From NCBI RefSeq assembly GCF_001043025.1, contig NZ_JYLD01000015.1, positions 1 through 64,000 of the forward strand: DNA of 64,000 bases. Reading direction: 5' to 3'. Shown in pieces: positions 25,122-34,120 of the stretch; position 1 is the first letter of the stretch; each line of letters begins with the position of its first letter. The position numbers were made by a program, and so were the translations under genes. Source of the stretch: Pseudomonas helleri. Its GTDB lineage: Bacteria; Pseudomonadota; Gammaproteobacteria; Pseudomonadales; Pseudomonadaceae. The notes below the pieces were generated by a model. The model was not told where the DNA came from and ran no database searches. It worked only from the letters and a program-made list of their open reading frames with translations.

Positions 25122-25277
25122 ATGCGTGAATTGATCCGTTTGGTGTCGAGCGCTGGTACAGGCCATTTCTACACCACAGATAAGAACAAGCGCACCACTC
25201 CGGACAAAATCGAAATCAAAAAATTCGATCCGCGGGTTCGCAAGCACGTTATCTACAAAGAAGCCAAAATCAAGTAA
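25122..25277 (+). CDS. rpmG: 50S ribosomal protein L33
   Basis: A 51-codon gene begins with ATGCGTGAATTGATCCG and ends in TAA. The product MRELIRLVSSAGTGHFYTTD continues with NKRTTPDKIEIKKFDPRVRK and ends KEAKIK. This is the classic gammaproteobacterial L33 without zinc cysteines. GGGAG lies 7 bases before the ATG. A terminator follows. Confidence 0.97.
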   Translation: MRELIRLVSSAGTGHFYTTDKNKRTTPDKIEIKKFDPRVRKHVIYKEAKIK

Positions 25278-25293
25278 TTGGTTTTTCTTCTAC

Positions 25294-25329
25294 AAAAAAG
25301 GCCCCTATCTCACGATACGGGCCTTTTTT
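25294..25329 (+). terminator. Terminator of rpmBG
   Basis: AAAAAAGGCCC and GGGCCTTTTTT form an 11-bp stem across a 14-base loop, with T residues downstream on the plus strand and also on the minus strand. It also faces the convergent small gene at 25357. Confidence 0.93.
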
Positions 25330-25356
25330 GTTGCCTACAGAACAGCCAGCGCGGGT

Positions 25357-25650
25357 TTAACCGCAGATCTGGCTACCCACTCGGTTCTGGCCATCGACCA
25401 GCACGCGCAGGCGGTATGCGTTGTACTCTTTGGTGTAACCCTTGCCCGGCTGCTCGATACGAACATCTTTGGCACCGTAGCTGGTGCGCAAAAATTCGAT
25501 GACCTCAGGTGTCGCCTGAGGTGGAACCAGGTAGTTGATCGCCAGGTTGGTGTTGCACTTGCCGTTTTCACTCGCCATGGCTGGCAAAGACGCGGCGCTC
25601 AGAACAACACCCGCCAGCAATACACCTTTTAACGTTGTAAAAGCAGTCAT
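25357..25650 (-). CDS. Secreted I78-like peptidase inhibitor family protein
   Basis: The 97-residue product has a signal peptide ending near LPAMA (residue 26). The mature part ends in a pattern of the small I78 inhibitor fold: PGKGYTKEYNAYRLRVLVDG followed by QNRVGSQICG, with the spaced N-x-R-L-x-V and the terminal cysteine-glycine. Cys32 could bond to the terminal Cys96. The role is probably in the periplasm or outside the cell. The assignment is from pattern only. No partner gene is adjacent. Confidence 0.6.
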   Translation of the reverse strand: MTAFTTLKGVLLAGVVLSAASLPAMASENGKCNTNLAINYLVPPQATPEVIEFLRTSYGAKDVRIEQPGKGYTKEYNAYRLRVLVDGQNRVGSQICG

Positions 25651-25810
25651 AAATAATCCTTACCTAAAGATCTGTGAGGAGTGAAATCACCCGTCACGGC
25701 GTACTCGTTCCGTGAGCCGCCTTCACCTTTAGAGACTGGCTCAGGTTGGCCCGGCAGGCAGGGGCCAGCTGTTTCAAGATCTGTACGCCACGCACAGATT
25801 GAAGAGCAAT

Positions 25811-25844
25811 AAAAAACCCTGCCATCAGCGATGAACAGGGCTTT
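25811..25844 (-). terminator. Terminator of the cupin gene
   Basis: Read on the minus strand, CCCTG(TT) and (GG)CAGGG pair over a 12-base loop and are followed by TTTTTT. It lies about 20 bases after the cupin stop codon. Confidence 0.8.
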
Positions 25845-25865
25845 TGATGGCTCTAAACAGGGGGC

Positions 25866-26228
25866 TCAGGACTTCTGTTCAAACGCTACGTAAAACTTCC
25901 GACATGGCTCAAGCACTTCCCACGTGCCTTTGAACCCCGCCGGGATGACAAAACGATCACCCGCCCGCAGGGTCTTGGCGTTACCTTCTCGGTCACGCAA
26001 TACCGAAACGCCCTGCACAATTTCACAATATTCATGCTCAGTGAAATTGACCTCCCACTGGCCCACGTCGCTTTCCCACATGCCGGCATTTAATTGCCCA
26101 CAGTCGCTGGCGTAATGGTTATGCAGGATCTGCTCAGGGTTGCCCTTCAAGAGCTTCTCGGGGGCCGGGGTGTAACGCTCGGCTTGGGTATTGGCGGTGT
26201 TGAAGTCGACGACGTTTTCAATGCTCAT
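25866..26228 (-). CDS. Cupin-domain protein
   Basis: The 120-residue protein is a single small cupin. Motif 1 lies around EVNFTEHEYCEIVQG and motif 2 around RAGDRFVIPAGFKGTWEVLE, as in the DUF861/EutQ-like group, with reduced metal-ligand sets. Enzymatic activity cannot be told. It is divergent from the kauB-type aldehyde dehydrogenase, with 240 bases between; cupins often accompany polyamine or aldehyde catabolic genes in Pseudomonas. Confidence 0.88.
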   Translation of the reverse strand: MSIENVVDFNTANTQAERYTPAPEKLLKGNPEQILHNHYASDCGQLNAGMWESDVGQWEVNFTEHEYCEIVQGVSVLRDREGNAKTLRAGDRFVIPAGFKGTWEVLEPCRKFYVAFEQKS

Positions 26229-26468
26229 TGATTGATCCCCCCGAAATAACAGCGTGATAGGCGTGAAAGCCTGAAGTCTATGTTTATTAAAACGAACAAG
26301 CCATGCTGTTTACGACCTCTCTGTCAAATATATTGAAAGTCCCAGGGACACTGGTTTAGGGTGGCGCATGCCTCGTGCCGATCATTCTGGATGATCGGCC
26401 AGCATTCCGGACACGCCACGCTACACTCGCGCTGGCGTAGGTATTTCAATAAAGAGGAGGACACTCGA

Positions 26469-27962
26469 ATGACCACCCTGACGCGTAGTGACTGGGAACA
26501 ACGTGCCCAACAGCTGAAAATCGAAGGTCGCGCCTTCATCAACGGTGAATACACCGACGCGGTCTCCAAAGAAACGTTCGAGTGCCTCAGCCCGGTCGAT
26601 GGCCGCTTGCTGGGCAAGGTCGCCAGCTGCGATAGCGCAGACGCCCAACGCGCTGTCGAAAACGCGCGTGCGACCTTCGAATCGGGTGCCTGGTCGCGCC
26701 TGGCACCAGCCAAACGTAAAGCCGTGATGATCCGCTTTGCCGGCCTGCTCAAGCAACACGCCGAAGAGCTGGCCCTGCTTGAAACCCTGGACATGGGCAA
26801 ACCGATCAGCGACTCGCTGAACATCGACGTGCCAGGCGCTGCTAATGCCCTGAGCTGGAGCGGTGAGGCCATCGACAAGATTTACGACGAAGTGGCCGCC
26901 ACCCCGCACAATCAGCTCGGCCTGGTTACCCGCGAAGCAGTGGGCGTGGTTGGCGCCATCGTGCCGTGGAACTTCCCGCTGATGATGGCCTGCTGGAAAC
27001 TCGGCCCGGCCCTGTCGACCGGTAACTCGGTGATCCTCAAACCGTCCGAAAAATCCCCGCTGACCGCCATCCGCATCGCTGCGCTGGCCGTTGAAGCCGG
27101 TATTCCTGCTGGCGTACTGAACGTGCTGCCGGGCTACGGCCACACCGTCGGCAAGGCGCTGGCCTTGCACAATGACGTCGACACCCTGGTGTTCACCGGC
27201 TCGACCAAAATCGCCAAGCAACTGCTGATTTACTCGGGCGAGTCCAACATGAAGCGCGTCTGGCTCGAAGCCGGCGGCAAGAGCCCGAACATCGTCTTTG
27301 CCGACGCCCCGGACCTGCACGCTGCGGCCAAGGCGGCGGCCAGCGCCATTGCCTTCAACCAAGGTGAAGTCTGCACCGCAGGTTCGCGCCTGCTGGTCGA
27401 GCGTTCGATCAAAGACACCTTCCTGCCGCTGGTTATCGAAGCGCTCAAAGAGTGGAAGCCGGGCAACCCGCTGGACCCATCGACCACCGTGGGCGCGCTG
27501 GTCGACACCCAGCAAATGAACACCGTGCTGTCGTACATCCAGTCGGGTCACAGCGAAGGCGCCAAACTGGTCACCGGCGGCAAGCAGATCCTCCAGGAAA
27601 CCGGCGGCACCTACGTTGAGCCGACCATTTTCGACGGCGTGAGCAACGCGATGAAAATCGCCCAGGAAGAAATCTTCGGCCCAGTCCTGTCGGTGATTGC
27701 TTTCGACACCGCCGCCGAAGCCATCCAGATTGCCAACGACACGCCATACGGCCTGGCCGCAGCGGTGTGGACAGCGGACATCTCCAAGGCGCACCTGACC
27801 GCCAAAGCCCTGCGCGCTGGCAGCGTGTGGGTCAACCAATACGATGGCGGCGACATGACCGCGCCGTTTGGTGGCTTCAAACAGTCGGGTAACGGTCGCG
27901 ACAAGTCGCTGCACGCGTTCGACAAGTACACCGAGCTGAAATCCACCTGGATCAAGCTGTAA
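26469..27962 (+). CDS. kauB: NAD(P)-dependent aldehyde dehydrogenase, KauB/PauC type
   Basis: The 497-residue enzyme has all aldehyde dehydrogenase landmarks: PWNFP with Asn168, glycine motif FTGSTKIAK, general base Glu267 in LEAGGKSPN, and nucleophile Cys302 in FNQGEVCTAG. The closest relatives I recall are the 4-guanidinobutyraldehyde/gamma-aminobutyraldehyde dehydrogenases that oxidise aldehydes from arginine and polyamine breakdown. ATG 26469 has GAGGA about 9 bases upstream. A PauB-like oxidase, which would make such aldehydes, lies 5 kb downstream at 32672. Exact substrate is inferred. Confidence 0.88.
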   Translation: MTTLTRSDWEQRAQQLKIEGRAFINGEYTDAVSKETFECLSPVDGRLLGKVASCDSADAQRAVENARATFESGAWSRLAPAKRKAVMIRFAGLLKQHAEELALLETLDMGKPISDSLNIDVPGAANALSWSGEAIDKIYDEVAATPHNQLGLVTREAVGVVGAIVPWNFPLMMACWKLGPALSTGNSVILKPSEKSPLTAIRIAALAVEAGIPAGVLNVLPGYGHTVGKALALHNDVDTLVFTGSTKIAKQLLIYSGESNMKRVWLEAGGKSPNIVFADAPDLHAAAKAAASAIAFNQGEVCTAGSRLLVERSIKDTFLPLVIEALKEWKPGNPLDPSTTVGALVDTQQMNTVLSYIQSGHSEGAKLVTGGKQILQETGGTYVEPTIFDGVSNAMKIAQEEIFGPVLSVIAFDTAAEAIQIANDTPYGLAAAVWTADISKAHLTAKALRAGSVWVNQYDGGDMTAPFGGFKQSGNGRDKSLHAFDKYTELKSTWIKL

Positions 27963-27981
27963 CACAACACGTGTAACACCC

Positions 27982-28050
27982 TGTGGGAGCGGGCTTGCCC
28001 GCGGTACTGGCGCTTCGCTGCGCTGGCATCGCGAGCAAGCCCGCTCTCAC
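27982..28050. repeat. REP palindrome (TGTGGGAGCGGGCTTGCCCGC type)
   Basis: TGTGGGAGCGGGCTTGC at the left pairs with GCAAGCCCGCTCTCAC at the right, around an inner CGCTTCGCTGCGCTGGC segment. It lies between the aldehyde dehydrogenase and MFS genes. Confidence 0.88.
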
Positions 28051-28080
28051 GTTGCATTGACCTTTTTTGGGAGCACAGAC

Positions 28081-29226
28081 ATGCGTTGGGCGACCTATTT
28101 TGCCGTGCTGGCCTCCGTGCTCAGCGTCGGTTTGGCGCTGGGCGTGAGCATGCCGCTGGTGTCGTTCCGGCTCGAAAGCTGGGGCTACGGCGGGTTTGCC
28201 ATTGGCGTGATGGCCGCCATGCCGGCCATCGGCGTGCTGGTAGGCGCCAGCGTGGCCAGCAAGCTCGCGGCACGCGTGGGCACACCGGCCCTGATGCGTC
28301 TGTGCTTATGGGCCGGGGCCCTGTCGATCGGCTTGCTGGCGTTGCTGCCCAGCTACCCGGTGTGGCTGGTGCTGCGCCTGCTGATCGGGGTGGTACTCAC
28401 GGTCATTTTTATTTTGGGCGAAAGCTGGATCAACCAACTGGTGGTCGAGCAATGGCGCGGCCGCCTGGTCGCGCTGTATGGCTGCGCGTACGCCCTGAGC
28501 CAACTGTCCGGGCCGCTGTTGCTGGGCGTGGTGGGTTCAGAGGGCGATTACGGCTTCTGGATCGGCGTGGCCCTGCTGACACTGGCACCTTTGCTGTTGC
28601 TGGGCCGCGACGGCGCGCCCGTCACTGAAGCGTATCGAGTGACTTTCAAGGACTTGCTGGAGTTTTGTCGCGGCTTGCCAGCCATTGCCTGGGCCGTGGC
28701 GCTGTTTGCCGCCTTTGAGGCGATGATTTTGACGTTGCTGCCGATCTATTGCCTGCGCCAGGGCTTTACTGCCGACATCGCTCTGGCGATGGTCAGCACC
28801 GTAGTGGTGGGCGATGCCCTGCTGCAACTGCCGATTGGCGCGCTGGCTGACCGCGTGTCACGGCGCTCGCTGTTTACCGGTTGTGCGGTCCTGCTGATGC
28901 TGTCGAGCCTGGCGGTGCCTTTGCTACTCAACACTTTGCTGATCTGGCCGCTGTGGGTGATTTTTGGCGCCAGCGCGGGCGGGCTGTTTACCTTGTCGCT
29001 GATCTTGATTGGCGAACGCTACCGCGACGACGCCCTGGTGCGGGCCAACGCCCACGTGGCGCAGTTGTGGGGCATTGGCTGCCTGATCGGGCCGCTGGCC
29101 GCAGGCGCTGGCAGCCAATGGATCAGCGGCCACGCCTTGCCGCTGTTTATGGCCGCCGGGGCATTTGGCCTGGTGATATTGGTGCTGCGCCAAGGCGCAT
29201 TCGGGGCCGAGCAAACCGCCACCTAG
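28081..29226 (+). CDS. MFS transporter (YcaD/MucK-like)
   Basis: The 381-residue protein is almost wholly hydrophobic, with about 12 membrane helices in two halves. The conserved loop motif G-L-A-D-R-V-S-R-R after helix 8 and LAARVG after helix 2 mark the major facilitator superfamily. The substrate is unknown; relatives are sugar or drug exporters. GGGAG lies 8-9 bases before ATG 28081. It ends 2 bases from the convergent phospholipase gene. Confidence 0.88.
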   Translation: MRWATYFAVLASVLSVGLALGVSMPLVSFRLESWGYGGFAIGVMAAMPAIGVLVGASVASKLAARVGTPALMRLCLWAGALSIGLLALLPSYPVWLVLRLLIGVVLTVIFILGESWINQLVVEQWRGRLVALYGCAYALSQLSGPLLLGVVGSEGDYGFWIGVALLTLAPLLLLGRDGAPVTEAYRVTFKDLLEFCRGLPAIAWAVALFAAFEAMILTLLPIYCLRQGFTADIALAMVSTVVVGDALLQLPIGALADRVSRRSLFTGCAVLLMLSSLAVPLLLNTLLIWPLWVIFGASAGGLFTLSLILIGERYRDDALVRANAHVAQLWGIGCLIGPLAAGAGSQWISGHALPLFMAAGAFGLVILVLRQGAFGAEQTAT

Positions 29227-29228
29227 CA

Positions 29229-30794
29229 CTACAACATCTTCTCCAGCCCAACCGTCTTGCTGAACCACGCATTTAGCCGGCGCCACCAACTGCCCGGCTC
29301 GCGGGTCAGGGTGTGCAACTGGCCATGATCTTCGGTCACCCAGACGATCTGCCCTTTCTCCAGCACCGGCTCATAACTCAACGCGTGCGACATACCTTGC
29401 AAGGCCAGGTCGCGCGCCTGGGCGGCCAGTTCCGGGCTGTCCACCAACACGCCGACTTCGGTGTTCCACAAACCCGAGCGCGGGTCGAAATTGAACGAGC
29501 CGATAAACGACTTGCGCTGGTCAAAGATCATCGCCTTGCTGTGCAAACTCGAATCTGAACTCAAGCCCGGCTTGAACAGGTGCAACCCGCTGCCGCCCGT
29601 GCTCCCCGGCTGACGGCGCAGCTCATACAGCTTGACCCCATGTTCCAGCAACGCCTTGCGATACGGCGCGTAGCCACCGTGCACAATCGGCACGTCCGTG
29701 GCCTCCAGCGAGTTGGTCAGCAAACGCACATCAACCCCGGCATCGGCGCGCCCGGTGAGGTACACCAAGCCCGTCTCACCGGGCACAAAATACGCCGAAA
29801 TCAAAATCAGCTCTTTGTTGACCCCAGAAAGGTCCGGGGCCAATTGGGTGGTCAGCAATAAATGCGGATCCGGCTCGCCCTCCGCCAGCACCTTGCTCGG
29901 CGCATCCCACAGCGCCTGGTTCCACGCCCAAATCAACTCGCTGCGCCACACGTCCAGTTGCGGATCGGTTTCGTAAGCGGCGAGCTGCTGATACAGCACC
30001 TGATGCGCCGCTTTCGACTGTTTGAGCGAAGCCTCCAGCGCGCCACGGGCCTTGGTCAACTCCACATGGGACAGCCGCGAAGAAACAAAATCGCCAATCG
30101 GCTGGCTCAGCGCGCTGTTCCAGTACTGGTCAAAGCTGTGCCCCAACTGCTCAGCCACCGGCCCCACACTGAGCAGGTCGATGTCGGTGAAGTTCAAGTC
30201 CGGTTCGGCGTCGAAATATTCGTCGCCCAAATTGCGCCCGCCCACAATCGCCACACTGTTGTCGGCCAGCCACAGCTTGTTGTGCATGCGCCGGTGCTGG
30301 CGCGACAGGTTGAACAGCCGCCCCATGGCCCGGGTCACGCCGGTACTGCGGCCCAGTTGCAGCGGGTTGAACAGGCGGATTTGAATGTTGGGATGGGCCG
30401 CAAGGGTCGCCAGAATGTCGTCCAGCCCATCGCTGGCAGTGTCATCCAGCAAGATGCGCACGCGCACCCCGCGATCCGCAGCCTTGAGCAATTCGTCGAT
30501 CAACATGCGCGTACTGAGCCCGTCATGGACGATGTAGTACTGCAAGTCGAGGCTGGTCTGCGCGTTGCGGATCAGCTCGGCGCGTACCCAGAACGCTTCA
30601 CTGCCCCTGGGCAATAAACGAAACCCCGAGCGGCCTTGATACGCCGCCGCCTGATCCTGAATCGAACGGCCAAAGGCCGAGCCCGACGCCGGTAATGCCT
30701 GACTCGGCTCACGGTTGACTTGCACAGTACTACACCCTCCCAGCCACAACGCGAACAGCAATATGCACAGTGATTTCAACGTGTGGTGCCCCAT
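29229..30794 (-). CDS. Phospholipase D/cardiolipin-synthase-like lipoprotein
   Basis: The 521-residue protein carries a lipobox LGGC with Cys21, so it should be membrane-anchored in the periplasm. It has two HKD motifs: H171-x-K173-xxxx-D178 in HNKLWLADN and LHSKAMIFDQ around residue 418. Such PLD-family proteins handle phospholipids or phosphodiester bonds, in some cases making cardiolipin. Its ATG shares a base with the stop of the MocR gene (TAATG), so it is translationally coupled to that regulator. Confidence 0.9.
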   Translation of the reverse strand: MGHHTLKSLCILLFALWLGGCSTVQVNREPSQALPASGSAFGRSIQDQAAAYQGRSGFRLLPRGSEAFWVRAELIRNAQTSLDLQYYIVHDGLSTRMLIDELLKAADRGVRVRILLDDTASDGLDDILATLAAHPNIQIRLFNPLQLGRSTGVTRAMGRLFNLSRQHRRMHNKLWLADNSVAIVGGRNLGDEYFDAEPDLNFTDIDLLSVGPVAEQLGHSFDQYWNSALSQPIGDFVSSRLSHVELTKARGALEASLKQSKAAHQVLYQQLAAYETDPQLDVWRSELIWAWNQALWDAPSKVLAEGEPDPHLLLTTQLAPDLSGVNKELILISAYFVPGETGLVYLTGRADAGVDVRLLTNSLEATDVPIVHGGYAPYRKALLEHGVKLYELRRQPGSTGGSGLHLFKPGLSSDSSLHSKAMIFDQRKSFIGSFNFDPRSGLWNTEVGVLVDSPELAAQARDLALQGMSHALSYEPVLEKGQIVWVTEDHGQLHTLTREPGSWWRRLNAWFSKTVGLEKML

Positions 30795-32230
30795 TAATGC
30801 TCGGCGTGATTCGAGGCTTGCGCCAACAGCGCGCTGGCAGCTTCACCGACTTTACGCACCGCTTCTTCGATCTGGAGCGTCGGTTTGGCAGCGTAGTTCA
30901 TTCGTAAACAATGACGGTACTTGCCGGACGCCGAAAAAATACTGCCCACGGCAATCTGTACGCCTTGCGCCAGCAACGCGCGGTTGAGGCGCAAACTGTC
31001 AAAACCGTCTGGCAGCTCCAGCCAGAGCAAAAAGCTGCCCTGAGGTCGGCTGGCGCGGGTGCCCGGCGGAAAATAGCGGCTGACCCAACCGAGCATCAAG
31101 TCGCGATTACGCTGGTATTGCGTGCGCATCTTGCGCAAATGGGGCTCGAAATGGCCATTCTTCAAGAACTCGGCCACGGCCAGTTGCGGGTGCGGTGCCG
31201 TTGAGCCGGTGTTGATGTATTTCATGTGCAGCACCCGCTCCAGATACCGCCCCGGCGCGACCCAGCCCACGCGCAGGCCGGGGGCCAGGGTCTTGGAAAA
31301 CGAACTGCACAAAAGCACGCGGCCATCATCGTCGAACGACTTCACAGTACGCGGGCGCGGGTAGGTGTAGGCCAGTTCGCCGTACACATCGTCCTCGATA
31401 ATGGCCACGTCAAAGCGCTGCGCCAAGGCCACCAGCGCCCGCTTGCGCGCCTCGGGCATGATGTAGCCCAGCGGGTTGTTGCAACTGGGGGTGACCTGAA
31501 TCGCCTTGATCGGCCACTGCTCCAGCGCCAGTTCCAGCGCTTCGAGGCTGATGCCGGTGAGCGGGTCGGTGGGGATCTCCAGCGCTTTCATGCCCAGCCC
31601 CTTGAGGGTTTGCATGGCGCCGTGAAAGCTCGGCGAGTCGACCGCGACAATATCGCCCGGCTCACACACCGCCCGAATGCTGCACGACAGGGCTTCATGG
31701 CAACCGGTGGTGATCACCAGGTCCTGTGCGCCCAGCTGGCAGCCTGAATCGAGCAGCAAACGCGCGATTTGCTCACGCAGGGCCAGCACGCCGTAGACGT
31801 TGTCGTAATGCAGGCCGGGCAAGTCGAGGCGCCGACTGATTTGCGCAAGGCTGCGCAGCAGCGGCTTGATGGTCGGCGTGTACACGTCCGGCATGCCGCG
31901 TCCCAGCTGTATGACGTCTTTTTGCGGCACCGAACGCACCAGTTCCAGCACCTGCTCCCACTGGGAAATCTCCACCGGACGCTGCGCCGGTTTGCCCATG
32001 CCCGGCAAGGCGGGCAACTCGCGCTCCATCGGCACAAAATAGCCCGACTTGGGGCGCGGCGACGCCAGTGCCTGGTCCTCCAACACGCGATACGCCTGCT
32101 GCACCGTGCTCAGGCTGACACCGTGCTCGACGCTCAAGGCCCGCACCGACGGCAGGCGGTCGCCGGGTCGGTAAAAGCCCTGCTTGATGCGTGTGCCCAG
32201 CAACTCGGCGAGGTTGATGTAAAGGGTCAT
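30794..32230 (-). CDS. MocR-type GntR/aminotransferase regulator
   Basis: The 478-residue protein joins a GntR winged-helix N-terminus (YRPGDRLPSVRALSVEHGVS, residues about 20-40) to a fold-type I aminotransferase domain. The PLP lysine lies in SSFSKTLAPGLR. MocR proteins use PLP, sometimes with an amine or amino acid, as effector. It is divergent from the DUF1127 gene at 32400, whose promoter region it may control, and it is coupled to the PLD lipoprotein gene downstream. Confidence 0.93.
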   Translation of the reverse strand: MTLYINLAELLGTRIKQGFYRPGDRLPSVRALSVEHGVSLSTVQQAYRVLEDQALASPRPKSGYFVPMERELPALPGMGKPAQRPVEISQWEQVLELVRSVPQKDVIQLGRGMPDVYTPTIKPLLRSLAQISRRLDLPGLHYDNVYGVLALREQIARLLLDSGCQLGAQDLVITTGCHEALSCSIRAVCEPGDIVAVDSPSFHGAMQTLKGLGMKALEIPTDPLTGISLEALELALEQWPIKAIQVTPSCNNPLGYIMPEARKRALVALAQRFDVAIIEDDVYGELAYTYPRPRTVKSFDDDGRVLLCSSFSKTLAPGLRVGWVAPGRYLERVLHMKYINTGSTAPHPQLAVAEFLKNGHFEPHLRKMRTQYQRNRDLMLGWVSRYFPPGTRASRPQGSFLLWLELPDGFDSLRLNRALLAQGVQIAVGSIFSASGKYRHCLRMNYAAKPTLQIEEAVRKVGEAASALLAQASNHAEH

Positions 32231-32399
32231 GGCGGGGCTCTTGAAAGGAGGACCAGTACAGATAGGGTAAAAACCAAGGATTCAGCGCTTAAAAGCCCGC
32301 ATCTGTATGCAGTTAATAGCTGAATGCTGAATCTGTCATGGTTTTCGGCGCAAGGCCATCATGCTGACTCAATGCAATGGAGTCAAAAGGAGCTGCGCG

Positions 32400-32591
32400 A
32401 TGAATGCCTTTAGCGATGGACACCCAAGACCTAACAGCCAGCCCACGCACCTGGGGCGCTGGAGTCTGTTCTGGCATCGCTCCCGCACCCGCCGCGCCTT
32501 GCGCAAGCTGGACGCGCAGCAACTGCAAGACGTGGGCTTGAGTGCCGAAGTGGCCAGACACGAATGCCGCAAACCGTTTTGGCGCTCTTGA
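32400..32591 (+). CDS. DUF1127 small basic protein
   Basis: The 63-residue product has the DUF1127 pattern in its second half: WHRSRTRRALRKLDAQQLQD then VGLSAEVARHECRKPFW. Members bind RNA or protein and affect phosphate and carbon metabolism in other bacteria. ATG 32400 has AAGGAG 6-7 bases upstream. It faces away from the MocR gene across 169 bases, a common pairing in Pseudomonas. Confidence 0.85.
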   Translation: MNAFSDGHPRPNSQPTHLGRWSLFWHRSRTRRALRKLDAQQLQDVGLSAEVARHECRKPFWRS

Positions 32592-32600
32592 CACAATCCC

Positions 32601-32667
32601 TGTAGGAGCGAGCTTGCCTCGCGATCTTTTAAAGATCAGAAGATCGCGAGGCAAGCTCGCTCCTACA
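32601..32667. repeat. Near-perfect REP palindrome
   Basis: TGTAGGAGCGAGCTTGCCTC at the left end and GAGGCAAGCTCGCTCCTACA at the right form a nearly complete 67-base palindrome with the inner GCGATCTTTTAAAGATC. It lies between convergent genes, just past the DUF1127 stop codon. Confidence 0.92.
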
Positions 32668-32671
32668 GCAA

Positions 32672-33973
32672 TCAGGCGAGTTCTTTGAGCCGGTGCCAGA
32701 GCATGCCCAGCGCCAGCAACGGCGAGCGCAGGTATTTGCCGCCCGGGAAGGTGATGTGCGGGACCTGATTAAACAGATCAAACCCGGTGCTGTGCTGGCC
32801 GCTGATGGCTTCGGCCAGCAACTTGCCCGCCAGGTGCGTGGCGTTCACCCCGTGACCGGAGTACGCCTGGGCGTAATACACATTGGGTTGATCCGGCAGG
32901 CGGCCAATCTGCGGCAAACGGTTGGCGCCAATCCCGATCATGCCGCCCCACTGGTAATCAATCTTCACGTCTTTAAGGTGCGGAAACACGTCCAGCATTT
33001 TGGGCCGCATGTAAGCACCAATGTCCTGCGGGTCGCGGCCCGAGTAATGGCAGGCACCGCCGAACAGCAAGCGGCGATCCGCCGACAGCCGGTAGTAATC
33101 CAGCGCCACGCGCTGATCGCACACCGCCATGTTTTGCGGCAGCAAGGCGTGGGCCTGCGCTTGGGTCAACGGCTCTGTGGCAATGATGTAGCTGCCCGCC
33201 GGCAGAACTTTCCCGCTGAGGTGCGGGTTCAAACCCTGAAGGTAAGCGTTGCAGCCCAACACCAGGGTTTTGGCCCGGACCGAGCCTTGTGCGGTGTGCA
33301 CACGCACTTCGGGGCCGTAATCGATACGGGTGACGGCCGAGTTTTCGAACAGTTTTGCGCCCAATTGCGCCGCAGCAGCGGCCTCACCCAAGGCCAGGTT
33401 AAGCGGGTGCAGGTGGCCCGAGCCCATGTCGATAAACCCGCCCACATAGCGATCCGAGCCCACCACGGTGTGCACTTCGTTGGCTTGCAGCAGGCGGGTT
33501 TCGTGGCGATAGCCCAAGTCGCGGAGTTCTTGCGCCTCCTCGGCAAAGCCTTCGAGGTCGCGGGGCTTGTTGGCCAAGTCGCAGTAACCCCAGGTCAGGT
33601 CGCAGGCGATATTAAATCGCTCGACGCGCTGGCGGACGATCTCAACCGCCTCCAGCCCCATGAGCTTCATTTGCCGCACGCCGTCTTTGCCGATCACCCC
33701 TTCAAACTGGTCGAGGCCATGTCCGACACCGCGAATCAGTTGCCCGCCGTTACGCCCGCTGGCACCCCAACCGATTTTATGGGCTTCAAGCAGGACTACG
33801 CTCATGCCGCGCTCGGCCAGTTCCAGCGCCGTGTTCAGCCCGGAAAACCCGCCACCGACCACGCACACATCGGCCACCACGTCACCTTGCAACACCGGAT
33901 GGTCAGGCTGCGGCAAGCTGCTGGCGGCGTAATAAGAGGCGGTGTGCTGGCTGCGCTGAACGGGGGCGCTCAT
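32672..33973 (-). CDS. FAD-dependent amine oxidase, PauB/PuuB-like
   Basis: The 433-residue DAO-family flavoenzyme has the FAD motif VVGGGFSGLNTALELAERG near residues 37-55 and a second HNGG-like stretch SGRNGGQLIRG. It resembles the gamma-glutamyl-polyamine oxidases PauB (P. aeruginosa) and PuuB, which oxidise gamma-glutamylputrescine to an aldehyde and H2O2. It also resembles the kauB neighbour group in P. aeruginosa. No pauA ligase is adjacent, so the exact substrate is inferred. Confidence 0.82.
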   Translation of the reverse strand: MSAPVQRSQHTASYYAASSLPQPDHPVLQGDVVADVCVVGGGFSGLNTALELAERGMSVVLLEAHKIGWGASGRNGGQLIRGVGHGLDQFEGVIGKDGVRQMKLMGLEAVEIVRQRVERFNIACDLTWGYCDLANKPRDLEGFAEEAQELRDLGYRHETRLLQANEVHTVVGSDRYVGGFIDMGSGHLHPLNLALGEAAAAAQLGAKLFENSAVTRIDYGPEVRVHTAQGSVRAKTLVLGCNAYLQGLNPHLSGKVLPAGSYIIATEPLTQAQAHALLPQNMAVCDQRVALDYYRLSADRRLLFGGACHYSGRDPQDIGAYMRPKMLDVFPHLKDVKIDYQWGGMIGIGANRLPQIGRLPDQPNVYYAQAYSGHGVNATHLAGKLLAEAISGQHSTGFDLFNQVPHITFPGGKYLRSPLLALGMLWHRLKELA

Positions 33974-34120
33974 GTGCGTAATCCTGATTGTTTATGTTTG
34001 GAAAATTTTACGGAGCATAAGCCGTGCCAATCGCGAGGGGCAAGACCGGCCGTACGGTGCTGTCTAGGCCGCTGCTTTTCAGGCAGACTCTGCGGCCTTT
34101 TCACGTGCAATGGGCAATAA

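Noticed and set aside
26421..27965. 514-codon antisense frame over the aldehyde dehydrogenase
   Set aside because: Shadow of a high-GC coding sequence; the plus-strand gene has all active-site motifs.
32693..34120. 475-codon antisense frame over the PauB-like oxidase
   Set aside because: No family motif; the oxidase gene on the other strand has a clear FAD site.
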